From Haloferax prahovense DSM 18310 (lineage in GTDB: Archaea > Halobacteriota > Halobacteria > Halobacteriales > Haloferacaceae), in the NCBI RefSeq assembly GCF_000336815.1, contig NZ_AOLG01000051.1, positions 1 through 48,821 on the forward strand: a stretch of DNA of 48,821 nucleotides. Direction: 5' to 3'. A program made the translations under genes and the position numbers. Below are positions 1 to 8,636 of the stretch, one piece after another. Under the pieces are notes generated by a model, which did no database searches, was not told where the DNA came from, and saw nothing but the letters and a program-made list of their open reading frames with translations. Numbering within the stretch: the stretch's first letter is position 1; the number at the start of each line of letters is the position of its first letter.

Positions 1-29
1 GCGCCATCAGAGATGTGTATAAGAGACAG
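1..29. other. Sequencing adapter (Nextera mosaic end) at contig edge
   Basis: Bases 11-29 read AGATGTGTATAAGAGACAG, the 19-base Tn5/Nextera mosaic end, and the ten bases before it are probably barcode or linker. This is library DNA and not genomic. If translated it gives the peptide MCIRDS, a familiar artefact in protein databases. Genomic sequence starts at about base 30. Confidence 0.95.
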
Positions 30-31
30 CC

Positions 32-103
32 TACGGGCTTCACCGCTACGAGCGCGTCGCCCTCGGCCTCGTGAGCGCGCCGGACGCGGGGGCGGAGCGA
101 TGA
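32..103 (+). CDS. C-terminal end of an upstream gene (partial)
   Basis: After the adapter a frame stays open and ends at TGA 101-103, giving 23 residues that start YGLHRYERVALG and end in GAER. It overlaps the next start in an ATGA arrangement (ATG at 100, TGA at 101), the usual sign of translational coupling in archaeal operons. The rest of the gene lies outside the window. Too little is left to name the product. Confidence 0.5.
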   Translation, partial: YGLHRYERVALGLVSAPDAGAER

Positions 104-1146
104 GCGCGGACAGCCCCTCGGACCGACCCGACCGCGAGTTGGCGAACGGCGAGACTCGCACCGTCGTTTCGGCCGCGGCTCGAGGCGACGGCGACGCCGG
201 TCGGGGCGACACCGACGAGGCGACCCCCGACCGCGTCGAAGTCGCCGACCTCCGCCGCGAGAACGCCCGGCTCAGACAGCGCTACGAGGCGCTTCGAAGG
301 GGTCGGTACCGACAGACCGCGACCGCGCTGGCCGCCCTGGGCGTCGCCGGCCTCCTCGGCGGTGCGGTCTTTCCGCCCGTCCGAGAGACGCTCGTCGTCC
401 TCGGGGCTATCGGGCTGTTCGCCGCCGCGGTGACGCGGTATCTCAGCCCCGAGCGGTTCATCCCCGTCGGCGTCGGCTCGTCGGTGTTCGGCGCGCACGC
501 GAGCAACCACGCCGCCGTCGTCGACGAACTCGGCCTGCAGGACACGATGGTCTACGTCCCCGACGCCGGCCGCGACGCCGTTCGGCTGTTCGTCCCGGAG
601 CATCGCGGCTACGCGCTTCCCGACGCCGAGGCGCTCCGCGACACCTTCGTCGTCAGCGACGACGAACTGGCGCGCGGCGTCGCGTTCAACCCCAGCGGCG
701 GCGGCCTGTTCGACGAGTTCGAGCGGAGCCTCGACGGCCCGCTCGGCGACGACCCCGAGACGCTCGCCCGACAGGCGACCGACGCCCTCGTGGAACTGTT
801 CGAACTCGCCGAGACCGCGACCGCCGAGACGGACGCTGCAGACGGTCGCCTGACGGTCCGCGTCGAGGACTGCCGGTTCGGGTCGGCCGAGACGTTCGAC
901 ACGCCCGTCGCGTCGTTCGTCGCCGTCGCCGTCGCCCACGGTCTCGACGCGCCGGTCGTCGCCGAGGTCGCCGCCGGCGAGGAGATGGACTTCGCCGTCA
1001 CCTGCCGGTGGGACGTCGAAGACGACAAAATTGAGTCACCCGCGAGCGCGGCGTCGGAGGCCGAGAGTGAGGCCGAAGAATCTGTGACCGGTGAAACGGA
1101 AGCCGAAGACGCAGAAGCAGAGGCGGAAGCCGACGAGCGGCGATAG
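100..1146 (+). CDS. Membrane protein with coiled coil, unknown function
   Basis: The 348-residue protein starts at the ATG overlapping the previous stop; the in-frame extension upstream runs into adapter and is rejected. Residues about 1-45 are acidic and disordered. A short coiled coil (RRENARLRQRYEALRRGR) comes next, then two hydrophobic segments around residues 70-110, which predict a two-pass membrane hairpin. The cytoplasmic domain of about 200 residues is of a kind found widely in haloarchaea next to MoxR clusters, but I cannot assign a function. The last 40 residues are a Glu/Ala-rich low-complexity tail. The gene converges on the MoxR gene with a 17-base gap. Function is unknown. Confidence 0.8.
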   Translation: MSADSPSDRPDRELANGETRTVVSAAARGDGDAGRGDTDEATPDRVEVADLRRENARLRQRYEALRRGRYRQTATALAALGVAGLLGGAVFPPVRETLVVLGAIGLFAAAVTRYLSPERFIPVGVGSSVFGAHASNHAAVVDELGLQDTMVYVPDAGRDAVRLFVPEHRGYALPDAEALRDTFVVSDDELARGVAFNPSGGGLFDEFERSLDGPLGDDPETLARQATDALVELFELAETATAETDAADGRLTVRVEDCRFGSAETFDTPVASFVAVAVAHGLDAPVVAEVAAGEEMDFAVTCRWDVEDDKIESPASAASEAESEAEESVTGETEAEDAEAEAEADERR

Positions 1147-1163
1147 CCGTCGGCGGGTCGCGC

Positions 1164-2153
1164 TCAGTCGTCGTCGCCGGCGACGGAGGGCGTCGCCGAC
1201 TCGTTGAGGTCGACTTCGGGCGTCGGAACGGTGTCGACGACCTCCTCGACGACCTCTCGCGGGTCGCGCCCGCTGATGTCCGCCTCGGTCCCGAGGACGA
1301 GGCGGTGCGACATGATGATTGGCGCGAGTCGCTTCACGTCGTCCGGAATCACGTAGTCGCGGCCGCGAATCGCCGCGGCGGCCTTGCCGGCCCGGAGGAA
1401 CGCAAGCGAGGCGCGGGGCGACGCGCCGAAGTCGACCGCGGCGTGCGTCCGCGTCGCGCCGACGAGGTCGAGGATATAGTCGAACACTTTGTCGTCGACG
1501 TGCACGCCCGTGACGACCTGTCGGGCCTCCCCGATGTCGGCGTCGTCGATGACGTTCGAGATGTCCGAGGGCTTGAGCGACGGCGAGCGGTCGAAGCGTT
1601 CGAGAATCTCCCGCTCGTCGGCCCGCTCCGGGATTTCGACGACGACCTTGAACTGGAAGCGGTCGCGCTGGGCCTCCGGGAGGTTGAACGTCCCCTCGTA
1701 CTCGATAGGGTTCTGCGTGGCGACGACCATGAACGGATAGGGGAGTTTGAGCGTCTCGCCCTCGATGGTCACCTGTCCCTCTTCCATCGCTTCGAGGAGG
1801 GCGGACTGCGTCTTCGGCGTCGCCCGGTTGATCTCGTCGGCGAGGACGACGTTCGAGAAGACCGGCCCCCGCTGGAGTTCGAACTCGCCGAGGTTCTCGC
1901 GGTAGATGTGGGTGCCCGTGATGTCCGCCGGCAGCACGTCGGGCGTCATCTGAATCCGCTGGTAGTCGAGGTTCGCGGCGTGGGCGAACAGGTTGGCGAT
2001 GGTCGTCTTGGCCACGCCAGGAACCCCTTCGAGGAGGACGTGCCCGTTCGTCAGCAACGCGATGGTGAGCGCCTCTATCGCGTCTTCGTTCCCGACGAGG
2101 AGTTGTGACGTCTCGTCTAGGATGGCCTCGTAGACCTCTTCGGGAGCACTCAT
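1164..2153 (-). CDS. MoxR-family AAA+ ATPase
   Basis: MoxR ATPases act as chaperones that help mature or insert metal cofactors in partner proteins and usually work with VWA/DUF58 proteins. Here 329 residues show Walker A (GVPGVAKTT, residues 43-51), Walker B with DEINRATPK (Asp106, Glu107) and the MoxR lid domain. The start at MSAPEEVY is chosen over an upstream ATG because a TATA element lies 30 bases before it, which suits a leaderless mRNA. It follows the DUF4350-like gene on the same strand after 114 bases, the usual MoxR neighbourhood, but no DUF58 gene is visible here; it could lie elsewhere. Family assignment is firm, the substrate is not known. Confidence 0.93.
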   Translation of the reverse strand: MSAPEEVYEAILDETSQLLVGNEDAIEALTIALLTNGHVLLEGVPGVAKTTIANLFAHAANLDYQRIQMTPDVLPADITGTHIYRENLGEFELQRGPVFSNVVLADEINRATPKTQSALLEAMEEGQVTIEGETLKLPYPFMVVATQNPIEYEGTFNLPEAQRDRFQFKVVVEIPERADEREILERFDRSPSLKPSDISNVIDDADIGEARQVVTGVHVDDKVFDYILDLVGATRTHAAVDFGASPRASLAFLRAGKAAAAIRGRDYVIPDDVKRLAPIIMSHRLVLGTEADISGRDPREVVEEVVDTVPTPEVDLNESATPSVAGDDD

Positions 2154-2180
2154 ATACGAGACACTCAGAACGGCGACCAC

Positions 2181-2189
2181 ATATAACTG
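2181..2189 (-). promoter_or_regulatory. TATA element of the MoxR gene
   Basis: On the minus strand AGTTATAT lies about 30 bases before the ATG at 2153. This spacing predicts a transcript with almost no 5' leader, the commonest arrangement in haloarchaea. It suggests the MoxR gene has its own promoter in addition to any read-through from the upstream genes. Confidence 0.5.
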
Positions 2190-2267
2190 CGGTCTCGGTT
2201 CCCCGGCGAGCGAGCGGGCCAGACGAGCGGGTCGACGGAGCCGGACGGCCGCGGCCGCGACGACAGA

Positions 2268-3173
2268 CTACGAGCGCCGGCCGCTGCGGGCGACGAGCGC
2301 GACCGCGCCGACGACGACCCCGCCGAACAGGAGTTGGAGTCCGCCGGAGCCCCGGAGCGCCCGGAGCGCGACCTGCAGCGGCGGGCGCTCCTCGGCGTGC
2401 GAGAAGTCCAACACGACGGTCGGCCGGTCGGCGACGAGCGCCTCGGCGAACGCCCGGTTGTCCGGCCGTTCGAGCATCGCGTTGATGAAGACGCTCGGGT
2501 CGCTCACGACGACCACGTCGCCCGCGCCGAGGCGCTCTGTGGTCACGACGGGGTGCGATTGGAGCGTCTCGCTCTCGTCGAGTTCGCCGTCGTCGTCGCG
2601 GTCGAGATACGAGAAGTTCGACGAGCGGACGAGGACGGTGCTTTCGTTTTCGGTCACCGTCGCCGGGTGGTTCAGCGTGAGTTGCGTCACGTCGCGGGTC
2701 AGCGGGTCCGCGGCGACGCGCGTCGCCACCGGGAGCGCCCCGGATTTGTACTGGTGGCGGTCGTCGCGGAGCGGCGTCTGATTGATGCGCGCCGACGCGC
2801 CCAGTCGGCCGAGCAGGTCGTTGCCGTGGGGTCTGAAGTCGTCGGCGACGACGACGGTCCCGCCGGCCCGGACGAACGCCTCGATGCGGTCGGCCTCGGC
2901 GTCGGTGTAGCCCCGCTCCGGCGAGATGACGAACGCGACGGTTCCCGCGGGGTCGACCTCGCCGTACTCGGTGGTGTTGTAGACGACTTCGGTCTCGGCA
3001 CCCGCGTCCGATGCGACCCCACGGATTCCGGAGCCGCCGTCCCACGCGGCGTTGAACGCGCCGTAGGTGGACGACGAGGTGCTCGCGCCGACGCCGACAC
3101 CGAGGAGCATCGTGACGAGGAGCGCCGCGGCCAAGAGGTGCGGGGAGCCGACCTCGCGTGAGCCGACGCGCAC
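2268..3173 (-). CDS. DUF4350-like membrane-anchored protein
   Basis: The 301 residues have one N-terminal hydrophobic segment (about 11-30), a large extracytoplasmic domain, and a second hydrophobic segment near the C-terminus (VVVGAVALVARSG). The middle part has the glutamine-amidotransferase-like fold pattern of DUF4350 proteins: FVISPERGYTDAEADRIEAF then GGTVVVADDF, and GDVVVVSDPSVFIN further on. Proteins of this family are usually encoded with MoxR and DUF58 and are thought to act in membrane-protein complex assembly. The start is GTG at 3173, directly abutting the stop of the small gene before it, so the two are probably co-translated. Confidence 0.8.
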   Translation of the reverse strand: MRVGSREVGSPHLLAAALLVTMLLGVGVGASTSSSTYGAFNAAWDGGSGIRGVASDAGAETEVVYNTTEYGEVDPAGTVAFVISPERGYTDAEADRIEAFVRAGGTVVVADDFRPHGNDLLGRLGASARINQTPLRDDRHQYKSGALPVATRVAADPLTRDVTQLTLNHPATVTENESTVLVRSSNFSYLDRDDDGELDESETLQSHPVVTTERLGAGDVVVVSDPSVFINAMLERPDNRAFAEALVADRPTVVLDFSHAEERPPLQVALRALRGSGGLQLLFGGVVVGAVALVARSGRRS

Positions 3174-3449
3174 TCAGAACACCCCCGGTGGGAGGATGTC
3201 GAGGATGCGTCTGACCACGATGTAGCCGAAGACGACGAGGCCGCCGCCGATGAGCCACAGGAGCCGCCGCCGCCACGCGGGCGTCACCGCGACCGGCGCG
3301 GTGAGTTCGACGACGACGAGGAAACCGATGAGAGACACGACGAAGACCAGCTCGTACGAAAGCGAGTCGAGGAGGACCAAGACGAGGGTCGCGCCGAGCA
3401 TCCAGGCGAGCTGGGCGCGGATGAACCGCTCGCGTCGTGCCGTTGCCAT
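3174..3449 (-). CDS. Small membrane protein in MoxR operon
   Basis: This 91-residue protein has a basic N-terminus (ATARRERFIRAQ) and three hydrophobic stretches, at about 14-27, 33-50 and 62-80. No conserved catalytic residues are visible. It is the first gene of the operon leading to the DUF4350-like and MoxR genes, with no space between it and the next start. A TATA element at 3472-3480 lies 27 bases upstream of its ATG. It probably forms a membrane complex with its operon partners; that is inference from position. Confidence 0.8.
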   Translation of the reverse strand: MATARRERFIRAQLAWMLGATLVLVLLDSLSYELVFVVSLIGFLVVVELTAPVAVTPAWRRRLLWLIGGGLVVFGYIVVRRILDILPPGVF

Positions 3450-3471
3450 GTACGGTCGTGGACGGGGCGGG

Positions 3472-3480
3472 ATAACTAAA
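3472..3480 (-). promoter_or_regulatory. TATA element of the MoxR-cluster operon
   Basis: TTTAGTTAT on the minus strand is centred 27 bases before the ATG at 3449, giving a leaderless transcript for the small membrane protein and the DUF4350-like gene. Confidence 0.55.
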
Positions 3481-3569
3481 CTATCGCTTGTGGGGTCCGG
3501 TCAGGACGGGGGCGGTGTGAGGTGCGACTCGTCGGTGACGCGCGTGGCGAACGACACCGCGGTTCCCAT

Positions 3570-4418
3570 TCAATCGGAGCGGGTTCTCACCCAGAAGCAC
3601 AGCACTGCGGCGAGGAGCGAGCAGGCGGTGAGGAGTATCGATGGGCCGGGAACGGCCGTCTCAGTCGATTCCGTCGAGCGCTCGGTGGTGGCTCGTGTGG
3701 TCTCGTCCTGTCCGTCCGTCGTTGCGCTCGCCGTCGATGACGACGACGTCGCGGGCGAACTCGTGTTGTTCGCGTCCGTCCCGGAACTACCCATCGCCGA
3801 GACGGTCAACTCCCCACCTGTAGCGTCCGAGTCAGCATCGGAACCGCCACCGCCGTCTTGGGACGACGAACTATCATCGACCGTATCTGCTTCCGCGGTC
3901 GTCGTGGCGTTCGAACTCACCTCGCCGACGGCGAGACTCCCGTTCTCGACGGCGTCGATTCGGTAGCTGACACCCGCTTCGCTCCCGACGTCAGTCACGT
4001 TCACGCCGATTGGGGACGTCCCGTTCGCGCTGCCTTCGACGGTGACGGTCGCGATAGTGACGGACCCGGACTGCGACGTGTCGATGAGCGCGCCGTAGAG
4101 CCGAACTCGCGAACGCCCGTCGTCGTACGTGACCTCGTTCAGGCCGGGGTCGGGAACGAACGACGCGTTAGCGACGGACGCAATCGAACCGTTGACGCGG
4201 ACGGTCAGGTCGACCGCGCCAACCCCGCCGCCGTCGAGGCCGCGGACCACGAGGTCGTAGGTCGTCGTCGACCCGACGTCCGTCTCTTGGGACGCCGGCG
4301 TCACGACGACCGAAACGTCGTCCTGCGCTGCCGCCACCCCCACGGGGGCGACGGCGAGGCTGGAACCGACGAGCACAAGCAGTCCGAGCGGAACGACGAG
4401 AGCCTGTCGAGTCGACAT
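3570..4418 (-). CDS. Cohesin-type surface protein with C-terminal membrane anchor
   Basis: The 282-residue protein has a Sec-type signal peptide (residues 1-31, ending VGVAAAQ). A cohesin-like beta domain follows (about 33-155), with the haloarchaeal cohesin landmarks GVGAVDLTVRV, a central DTSQSGSVTIATVTVEG strand pair and a closing YRIDAVENGSLAV. Next comes a Ser/Thr/Asp-rich stalk (about 170-255) likely to be glycosylated, then PGPSILL and one transmembrane helix with a basic end. PGP in place of PGF suggests a variant of the archaeosortase signal or a plain anchor. A longer frame upstream lacks a signal peptide, so the start is set at MSTRQALVV. The gene is divergent to the dockerin-bearing subtilisin at 4661, a plausible docking partner. 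Confidence 0.82.
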   Translation of the reverse strand: MSTRQALVVPLGLLVLVGSSLAVAPVGVAAAQDDVSVVVTPASQETDVGSTTTYDLVVRGLDGGGVGAVDLTVRVNGSIASVANASFVPDPGLNEVTYDDGRSRVRLYGALIDTSQSGSVTIATVTVEGSANGTSPIGVNVTDVGSEAGVSYRIDAVENGSLAVGEVSSNATTTAEADTVDDSSSSQDGGGGSDADSDATGGELTVSAMGSSGTDANNTSSPATSSSSTASATTDGQDETTRATTERSTESTETAVPGPSILLTACSLLAAVLCFWVRTRSD

Positions 4419-4660
4419 TCGAATTCGGTACCGGCGTGTTGAGAGTCGGACTACTTTTCTGTTCCGGGACCGGCGGCGAGCGGGACGCCGGGGTGCAGCC
4501 GTCGGCACGGAGTGTAATGTGAGTATGCCTGTTACACTATTCGGTCGACGAGTCGGCACGACCGATGGATGTTTTAGGCTTGTAGCCGGGATGGACACTA
4601 CCTATCGAGTAAGATGCTCGCCGTCACAGCCGTGTTCCCACCCAGACGACTCTCGAAGAG
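4419..4660. promoter_or_regulatory. Divergent intergenic region between cohesin and subtilisin genes
   Basis: These 242 bases must hold promoters for both diverging genes. I see only weak candidates: AGAAAAGTAG on the minus strand near 4451-4460, and AT-rich TGTTTTAGG near 4570 on the plus strand. GAAGAG directly before the ATG at 4661 could act as a ribosome binding site but is closer than normal. No inverted repeat stood out. Confidence 0.35.
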
Positions 4661-6856
4661 ATGATTCGAACGCAACGAGGGACACGGGCCGTCGTCGTCG
4701 GCATCGTGTTCTGTCTCCTCCTGAGCGCGACGCTCGCGCCGGTCTCGAAAGCGGCGCTCCCCACAACTGACGTCGACTCAGTGGGACCCGAACGCAGTAC
4801 GGCCGCGGCGACCGTCTCCGACTCCGCGAATAACACGACTGCATCCGACAACGGAACGACCGGGAGCGACGTTCTCTCGGGCGTCGCGGCGTATCGACTA
4901 TCGCGCGCGGAGTCGGACGAACTCGTCCCGGTAATCCTCGTCTTCGACGACCAGTCGCGCGACGGGGGCGGTCGCAACGACACGACGACGCGCGCACAAA
5001 TCAGAGCGACGACCAACCGGACGCAGTCCGACGTGCGCGAATTCCTCGACGCTCGGCGGGCGAACGGGACCGTTGCGGACGTGAAACCCTTCTGGACTCG
5101 AAACGCACTCGCAGTCGAGGCGACGCCCGCTGTCGTGCGGACGCTCGGCGGGATGCCGAACGTGTCCGCGATTCACTACGACAGGCCGATTTACGCGACC
5201 GGATCGGTGTCGCCGAGCGTCTCCGCGTATCTGGACTCGCTGTCCGCGTACGGTGAGACGGTCCGACCCGACAGCGTTCAGCGCGCGACGAGCGGAACGG
5301 AGTCGTGGAGCGTCAAATCCATCGGCGCCGACGCGGTACAGGAGCGCGGAATCACCGGTACGGGCGCGAACGTCAGCGTCATCGACAGCGGCATCGACGA
5401 CAGCCACCCGGCGCTCCGCGGGCAGGTCGTTCGGTGGCAGGACTTCGTCGGCGACTCGTCGCAGCCGTTCGACCCGTGGGGCCACGGCACGCACGTCGCG
5501 GGGACGGTCGCCGGGAGGACAGACGCGAACAGATCGGTCGGTGTCGCACCCGGCGCACGGCTGTTCGGCGCGCGCGCCCTCAACGCCGACGGACAGGGCA
5601 GTATGTCGGACGTGATGGCGGCGATGGAGTGGAGCGCCGAGAACCACGCGGACGTGGTCTCCGCGAGTCTCGGTGCTAGTCCGTTCCCGCTCGAGTACCG
5701 CGGGGAACGGGGGGTCCGGCCGAACGAGACCGGAACCGCGGACATCGAACTCTACGCGAACGGCTCCGGCGTGTACCAGACCAACGCGAAGTACGACGGG
5801 TTCAAACCGGCGTACGTCTACGTGCTCGTCGAACCGACGCGGGTCGGCGGCGAGCAGATACAGAGCGACGAGCGGCGCGCCGAGGTCATGCGGAACCTCT
5901 CGGTGACGCTTCGAGACCCCGCGGGCGAAACCCCGCTCAGAGGCGTCGATGCGGGGTGGTGGTTCGCTGACGGGCGCGTGCCGGCACAAATCGCGTACCA
6001 GAGATTCACACCCCGGAACGGGACCGCAATCGAAACCCCCGGGAACTGGTCGCTCGACGTCGAGAACGACCACCCCGAGTCGGTGTCGTATCGGTACCGA
6101 ACGACGGCGTACTACCCGTCGAACGGGAGCGACCAGTTCTCTCGGTACGTCGACTCGCTCGTGACGACGACGGACACAGTCGCGGTCATCTCGGCCGGCA
6201 ACGCCGGGTTGCTCGGGAACCGCTCCGTGGCGAGCCCCGGCGCTTCGGCGGGGGCGATTACCGTCGGTGCGTCACGGCAGACAGCGTCCGACGTGACCTC
6301 GTTTTCGAGCCGCGGCCCGGTCGGGTTCGGGGCTGACCGGCGACCCGGCATCGACCTCATCGCCCCCGGTGAGAACGTCACGTCCGCGTACTCGACGTCA
6401 CAGACCGACGAGGCCGAACCGTACGTCACCCGCGACGGGACGTCGATGGCGGCCCCGCACGTGAGCGGCACGGTCGCGCTTCTTCTCGACGCGAACCCGA
6501 ACGCGACTCGCTCCGACGTGACCCGGGTGCTCCGGTCGACGGCGCGACCGCTCCCGCAGACAGCGCCGACCGTCGGCGCGGGGATGCTCGACACGTGGAG
6601 CGCGGTCAACGAAACGGCCGAGCTGCCACCCTCCGTGACGACCGAAACAGCGCCACCGACCGACCCCGACGGTGACGGCCGCTACGAGGACGTCAACGGA
6701 GACGGCAACGTAACGCTCGCCGACGTGCAGACGCTGTTCGCCCACCGCAACGCTGGGGCGGTCGAAGACAGTCAGGAGGCGTTCGATTTCTCCGGGAACG
6801 GCCGCGTCAACGTCGTGGACGTGCAGGCGCTGTTCGCGGCCGTCCGAGAAAACTAG
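4661..6856 (+). CDS. Secreted subtilisin-family (S8) protease with C-terminal dockerin
   Basis: The 731 residues run: signal peptide (1-32); propeptide of inhibitor I9 type (about 85-175, VILVFDDQ to VSAIHYD); catalytic domain with Asp242 (VIDSGIDD), His275 (WGHGTHVAG), oxyanion Asn514 (ISAGNAG) and Ser595 (DGTSMAAPHVSG), all intact. An insert of about 165 residues (about 340-505) sits between the SASLGA strand and the Asn motif; it is beta-rich, with GNWSLDVEND resembling P-domains of proprotein convertases (weak). Residues 668-731 are a dockerin with two EF-hand-like repeats, DGDGRYEDVNGDGNV and FSGNGRVNVVDVQALF. There is no membrane anchor, so attachment may depend on a cohesin; the nearest cohesin gene is the divergent one at 3570-4418. 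Protease function is firm, docking is inferred. Confidence 0.93.
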   Translation: MIRTQRGTRAVVVGIVFCLLLSATLAPVSKAALPTTDVDSVGPERSTAAATVSDSANNTTASDNGTTGSDVLSGVAAYRLSRAESDELVPVILVFDDQSRDGGGRNDTTTRAQIRATTNRTQSDVREFLDARRANGTVADVKPFWTRNALAVEATPAVVRTLGGMPNVSAIHYDRPIYATGSVSPSVSAYLDSLSAYGETVRPDSVQRATSGTESWSVKSIGADAVQERGITGTGANVSVIDSGIDDSHPALRGQVVRWQDFVGDSSQPFDPWGHGTHVAGTVAGRTDANRSVGVAPGARLFGARALNADGQGSMSDVMAAMEWSAENHADVVSASLGASPFPLEYRGERGVRPNETGTADIELYANGSGVYQTNAKYDGFKPAYVYVLVEPTRVGGEQIQSDERRAEVMRNLSVTLRDPAGETPLRGVDAGWWFADGRVPAQIAYQRFTPRNGTAIETPGNWSLDVENDHPESVSYRYRTTAYYPSNGSDQFSRYVDSLVTTTDTVAVISAGNAGLLGNRSVASPGASAGAITVGASRQTASDVTSFSSRGPVGFGADRRPGIDLIAPGENVTSAYSTSQTDEAEPYVTRDGTSMAAPHVSGTVALLLDANPNATRSDVTRVLRSTARPLPQTAPTVGAGMLDTWSAVNETAELPPSVTTETAPPTDPDGDGRYEDVNGDGNVTLADVQTLFAHRNAGAVEDSQEAFDFSGNGRVNVVDVQALFAAVREN

Positions 6857-6865
6857 TGGGGCCGG

Positions 6866-7891
6866 TCAGGACGATTCGGAATTCGAGTCGGTGACGTTCA
6901 CCCAGAGGTGGACCGCTTGGGCGGCGTTTTCGGCCGTCGGCTCCGCGGGTGCCGTTCCCTCGTACAGGAGGTAGGTGAGTCGGAGCCGGTCGCCGGTCAT
7001 CGTCGGCGTGACCGCGTGCTCGGTCCGCCACGTCGAATCGGCGTCGACCGACGGTCGATACCGCGTGAGAGACTCGCGTTCGAGGACCGTCGTGGTGTTG
7101 TTGGCGACCCGAACGCGCTGGAGCTGTGAGACGACGACGTAGTCGGTTTGCGTCCCCTCGTGATTACCGACGACGACGGTAAGCGGCGTCGGCTCCCCCG
7201 CGGTGAACTCAGTCGGGTAGTCCTCCGCGGCGAGTTGCCCGGACTGGTTCTCCGTCAGCACGTACACCTCGGAGAACGACTCCCCGGACCCGGGAGCGGC
7301 GACCATGTATCCGCCGACCCCGACGGCGACCGCGAGGCAGAGCACCAACACGACGGCGAACGCCGCGTCGGTCCGCGACCCGGACGAGAAGGGGTTCGGG
7401 CCATCCGGGAGACTGGACCGGACCGTGACGCCGAAACGTTCGCCCTCGGGGAGGGCAGCCCGCCGACGCGACCCGACGACCGCGGCAACGACCGTCAACG
7501 CCCCGATGGACACGACGATTGGAACGAGTCGAAGCCCCCACGGCGTGAAGTTGAGGAGAAGCCCGAGAAGCGAGACGACGGCGATGCTCGTCCCGAACGA
7601 GAGCGCGACCCGCTCGATACCGTCGATTCCCGTCCGGTCGGCCGCGTCGGCGTCTCCGTCCGCGGCAACTGACGGCCCAGCCTCGGGAAACAACGCGGCG
7701 ATAACTGCGTAGCCGGGGACGAAAAGCACGCACGGGAGGCCGAGCACGATTCGGAGCGGGGTGTCGCGAACGCCGGGAACGGTGACCGCACCGCAGGTGA
7801 GGACGACTACCACCACGACCGCGAGCAGGTCCGCGGGAGTAGTGCGAACCGAGCGTGGGACGAACGACAGCCAGTCCGTATCGGAGGGCAT
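6866..7891 (-). CDS. DUF1616-family membrane protein
   Basis: The 341 residues show the DUF1616 pattern: a transmembrane segment after DLLAV, then LRIVLGLPCVLFVPGYAV and an ALFPE motif, with further helices around 85-105 and 115-140. A fifth membrane segment (about 180-200) leads into an extracytoplasmic C-terminal domain with several Asn-X-Ser/Thr sites and a YVVVSQLQRVRV beta pattern. The biochemical role of the family is not known; it is often near genes for surface polysaccharide or glycoprotein synthesis. It converges with the subtilisin gene, the two stops lying about ten bases apart. Confidence 0.85.
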   Translation of the reverse strand: MPSDTDWLSFVPRSVRTTPADLLAVVVVVVLTCGAVTVPGVRDTPLRIVLGLPCVLFVPGYAVIAALFPEAGPSVAADGDADAADRTGIDGIERVALSFGTSIAVVSLLGLLLNFTPWGLRLVPIVVSIGALTVVAAVVGSRRRAALPEGERFGVTVRSSLPDGPNPFSSGSRTDAAFAVVLVLCLAVAVGVGGYMVAAPGSGESFSEVYVLTENQSGQLAAEDYPTEFTAGEPTPLTVVVGNHEGTQTDYVVVSQLQRVRVANNTTTVLERESLTRYRPSVDADSTWRTEHAVTPTMTGDRLRLTYLLYEGTAPAEPTAENAAQAVHLWVNVTDSNSESS

Positions 7892-7997
7892 CGGCTATGG
7901 GTGCGACAAGGACTCACTAAAAGCGGTCGGTCTCACCGACTGTCGTGCCCGGGGCCTCGGCGGTCCAGACGTGAGACGAACCCACCGAATCAGTTAC

Positions 7998-8489
7998 TTA
8001 CGCGTCTTCCGCGCGCGAGAGTGTGTCCAGCACTTTGAGCGAGAGTTCGTTCGCAGAGAGCTCACCGTCTTGGTAGTCGGCGAACCACGACGACTTCGCG
8101 TGCCACGTTCCGAAGCGAGACTCGGGGCTGTCCATGACGATTGCGTTCAGGCGTTCGGCCTCCCAGCCGTTTGCGACGCGATTGAAGAAGCCGCCGGCGA
8201 TCGTGCCGATTTCCCCGCCGACTTCCTCGTACTGCGCTTCGTTCGAGACGTACGTGAGTTCCACCGTGTTCGCCGGCGGTTGCGGGAGGAGTTCGACGAT
8301 GGATATCTCCTCTTGTTGGAGGAACGCCCGAAACTCGTCCGCCTGCTCGGCGTACGGTGAGGGCGTTTTCGTCGGGAGCGCCGTCGTCGTGGTTGACTGG
8401 GTCGACGCCTCCGTGTCGGACTCCTGCGCACAGCCGGCAGTTCCGACGACCATCGCAGAGAACGCAGTAAGGAACCGGCGTCTTCGCAT
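7998..8489 (-). CDS. Tat-type lipoprotein, unknown function
   Basis: This 163-residue protein begins MRRRRFLTAFSAMVVGTAGC, a twin-arginine signal followed by a lipobox with Cys20, so it is probably exported folded and lipid-anchored on the outside of the membrane. A Thr/Ser-rich linker covers about 25-46. The remaining 115 residues form an alpha/beta domain with VELTYVSNEAQYEEVGGEIG and NGWEAERLNAIVMDS. Such small lipoproteins are common in haloarchaea; none has a known function that I recognise. It is divergent from the thioester-protein operon and has a perfect palindrome just upstream of its TATA region. Confidence 0.83.
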   Translation of the reverse strand: MRRRRFLTAFSAMVVGTAGCAQESDTEASTQSTTTTALPTKTPSPYAEQADEFRAFLQQEEISIVELLPQPPANTVELTYVSNEAQYEEVGGEIGTIAGGFFNRVANGWEAERLNAIVMDSPESRFGTWHAKSSWFADYQDGELSANELSLKVLDTLSRAEDA

Positions 8490-8521
8490 ATGCTACTCAC
8501 AAGACTACCCGCCTTCTTTAA

Positions 8522-8537
8522 TGTGACCACGGTCACA
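8522..8537. promoter_or_regulatory. Perfect palindrome (candidate operator)
   Basis: TGTGACC-AC-GGTCACA is a perfect inverted repeat with 7-base arms. It lies directly upstream of a minus-strand TATA candidate (CACATTAAAG, 8516-8525, about 31 bases before the ATG at 8489), where an archaeal regulator would control initiation. It is about 100 bases upstream of the TATA element of the thioester-protein operon and could affect both divergent units. Confidence 0.5.
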
Positions 8538-8636
8538 AAACAGCCAGACCGTTGGTCGGTTTGGATGAGTGTCAATACAGCCGGACGGTATTATTCGGGT
8601 ATATGTCTCTGAATAAAATCATGGTCGATACAGAAG

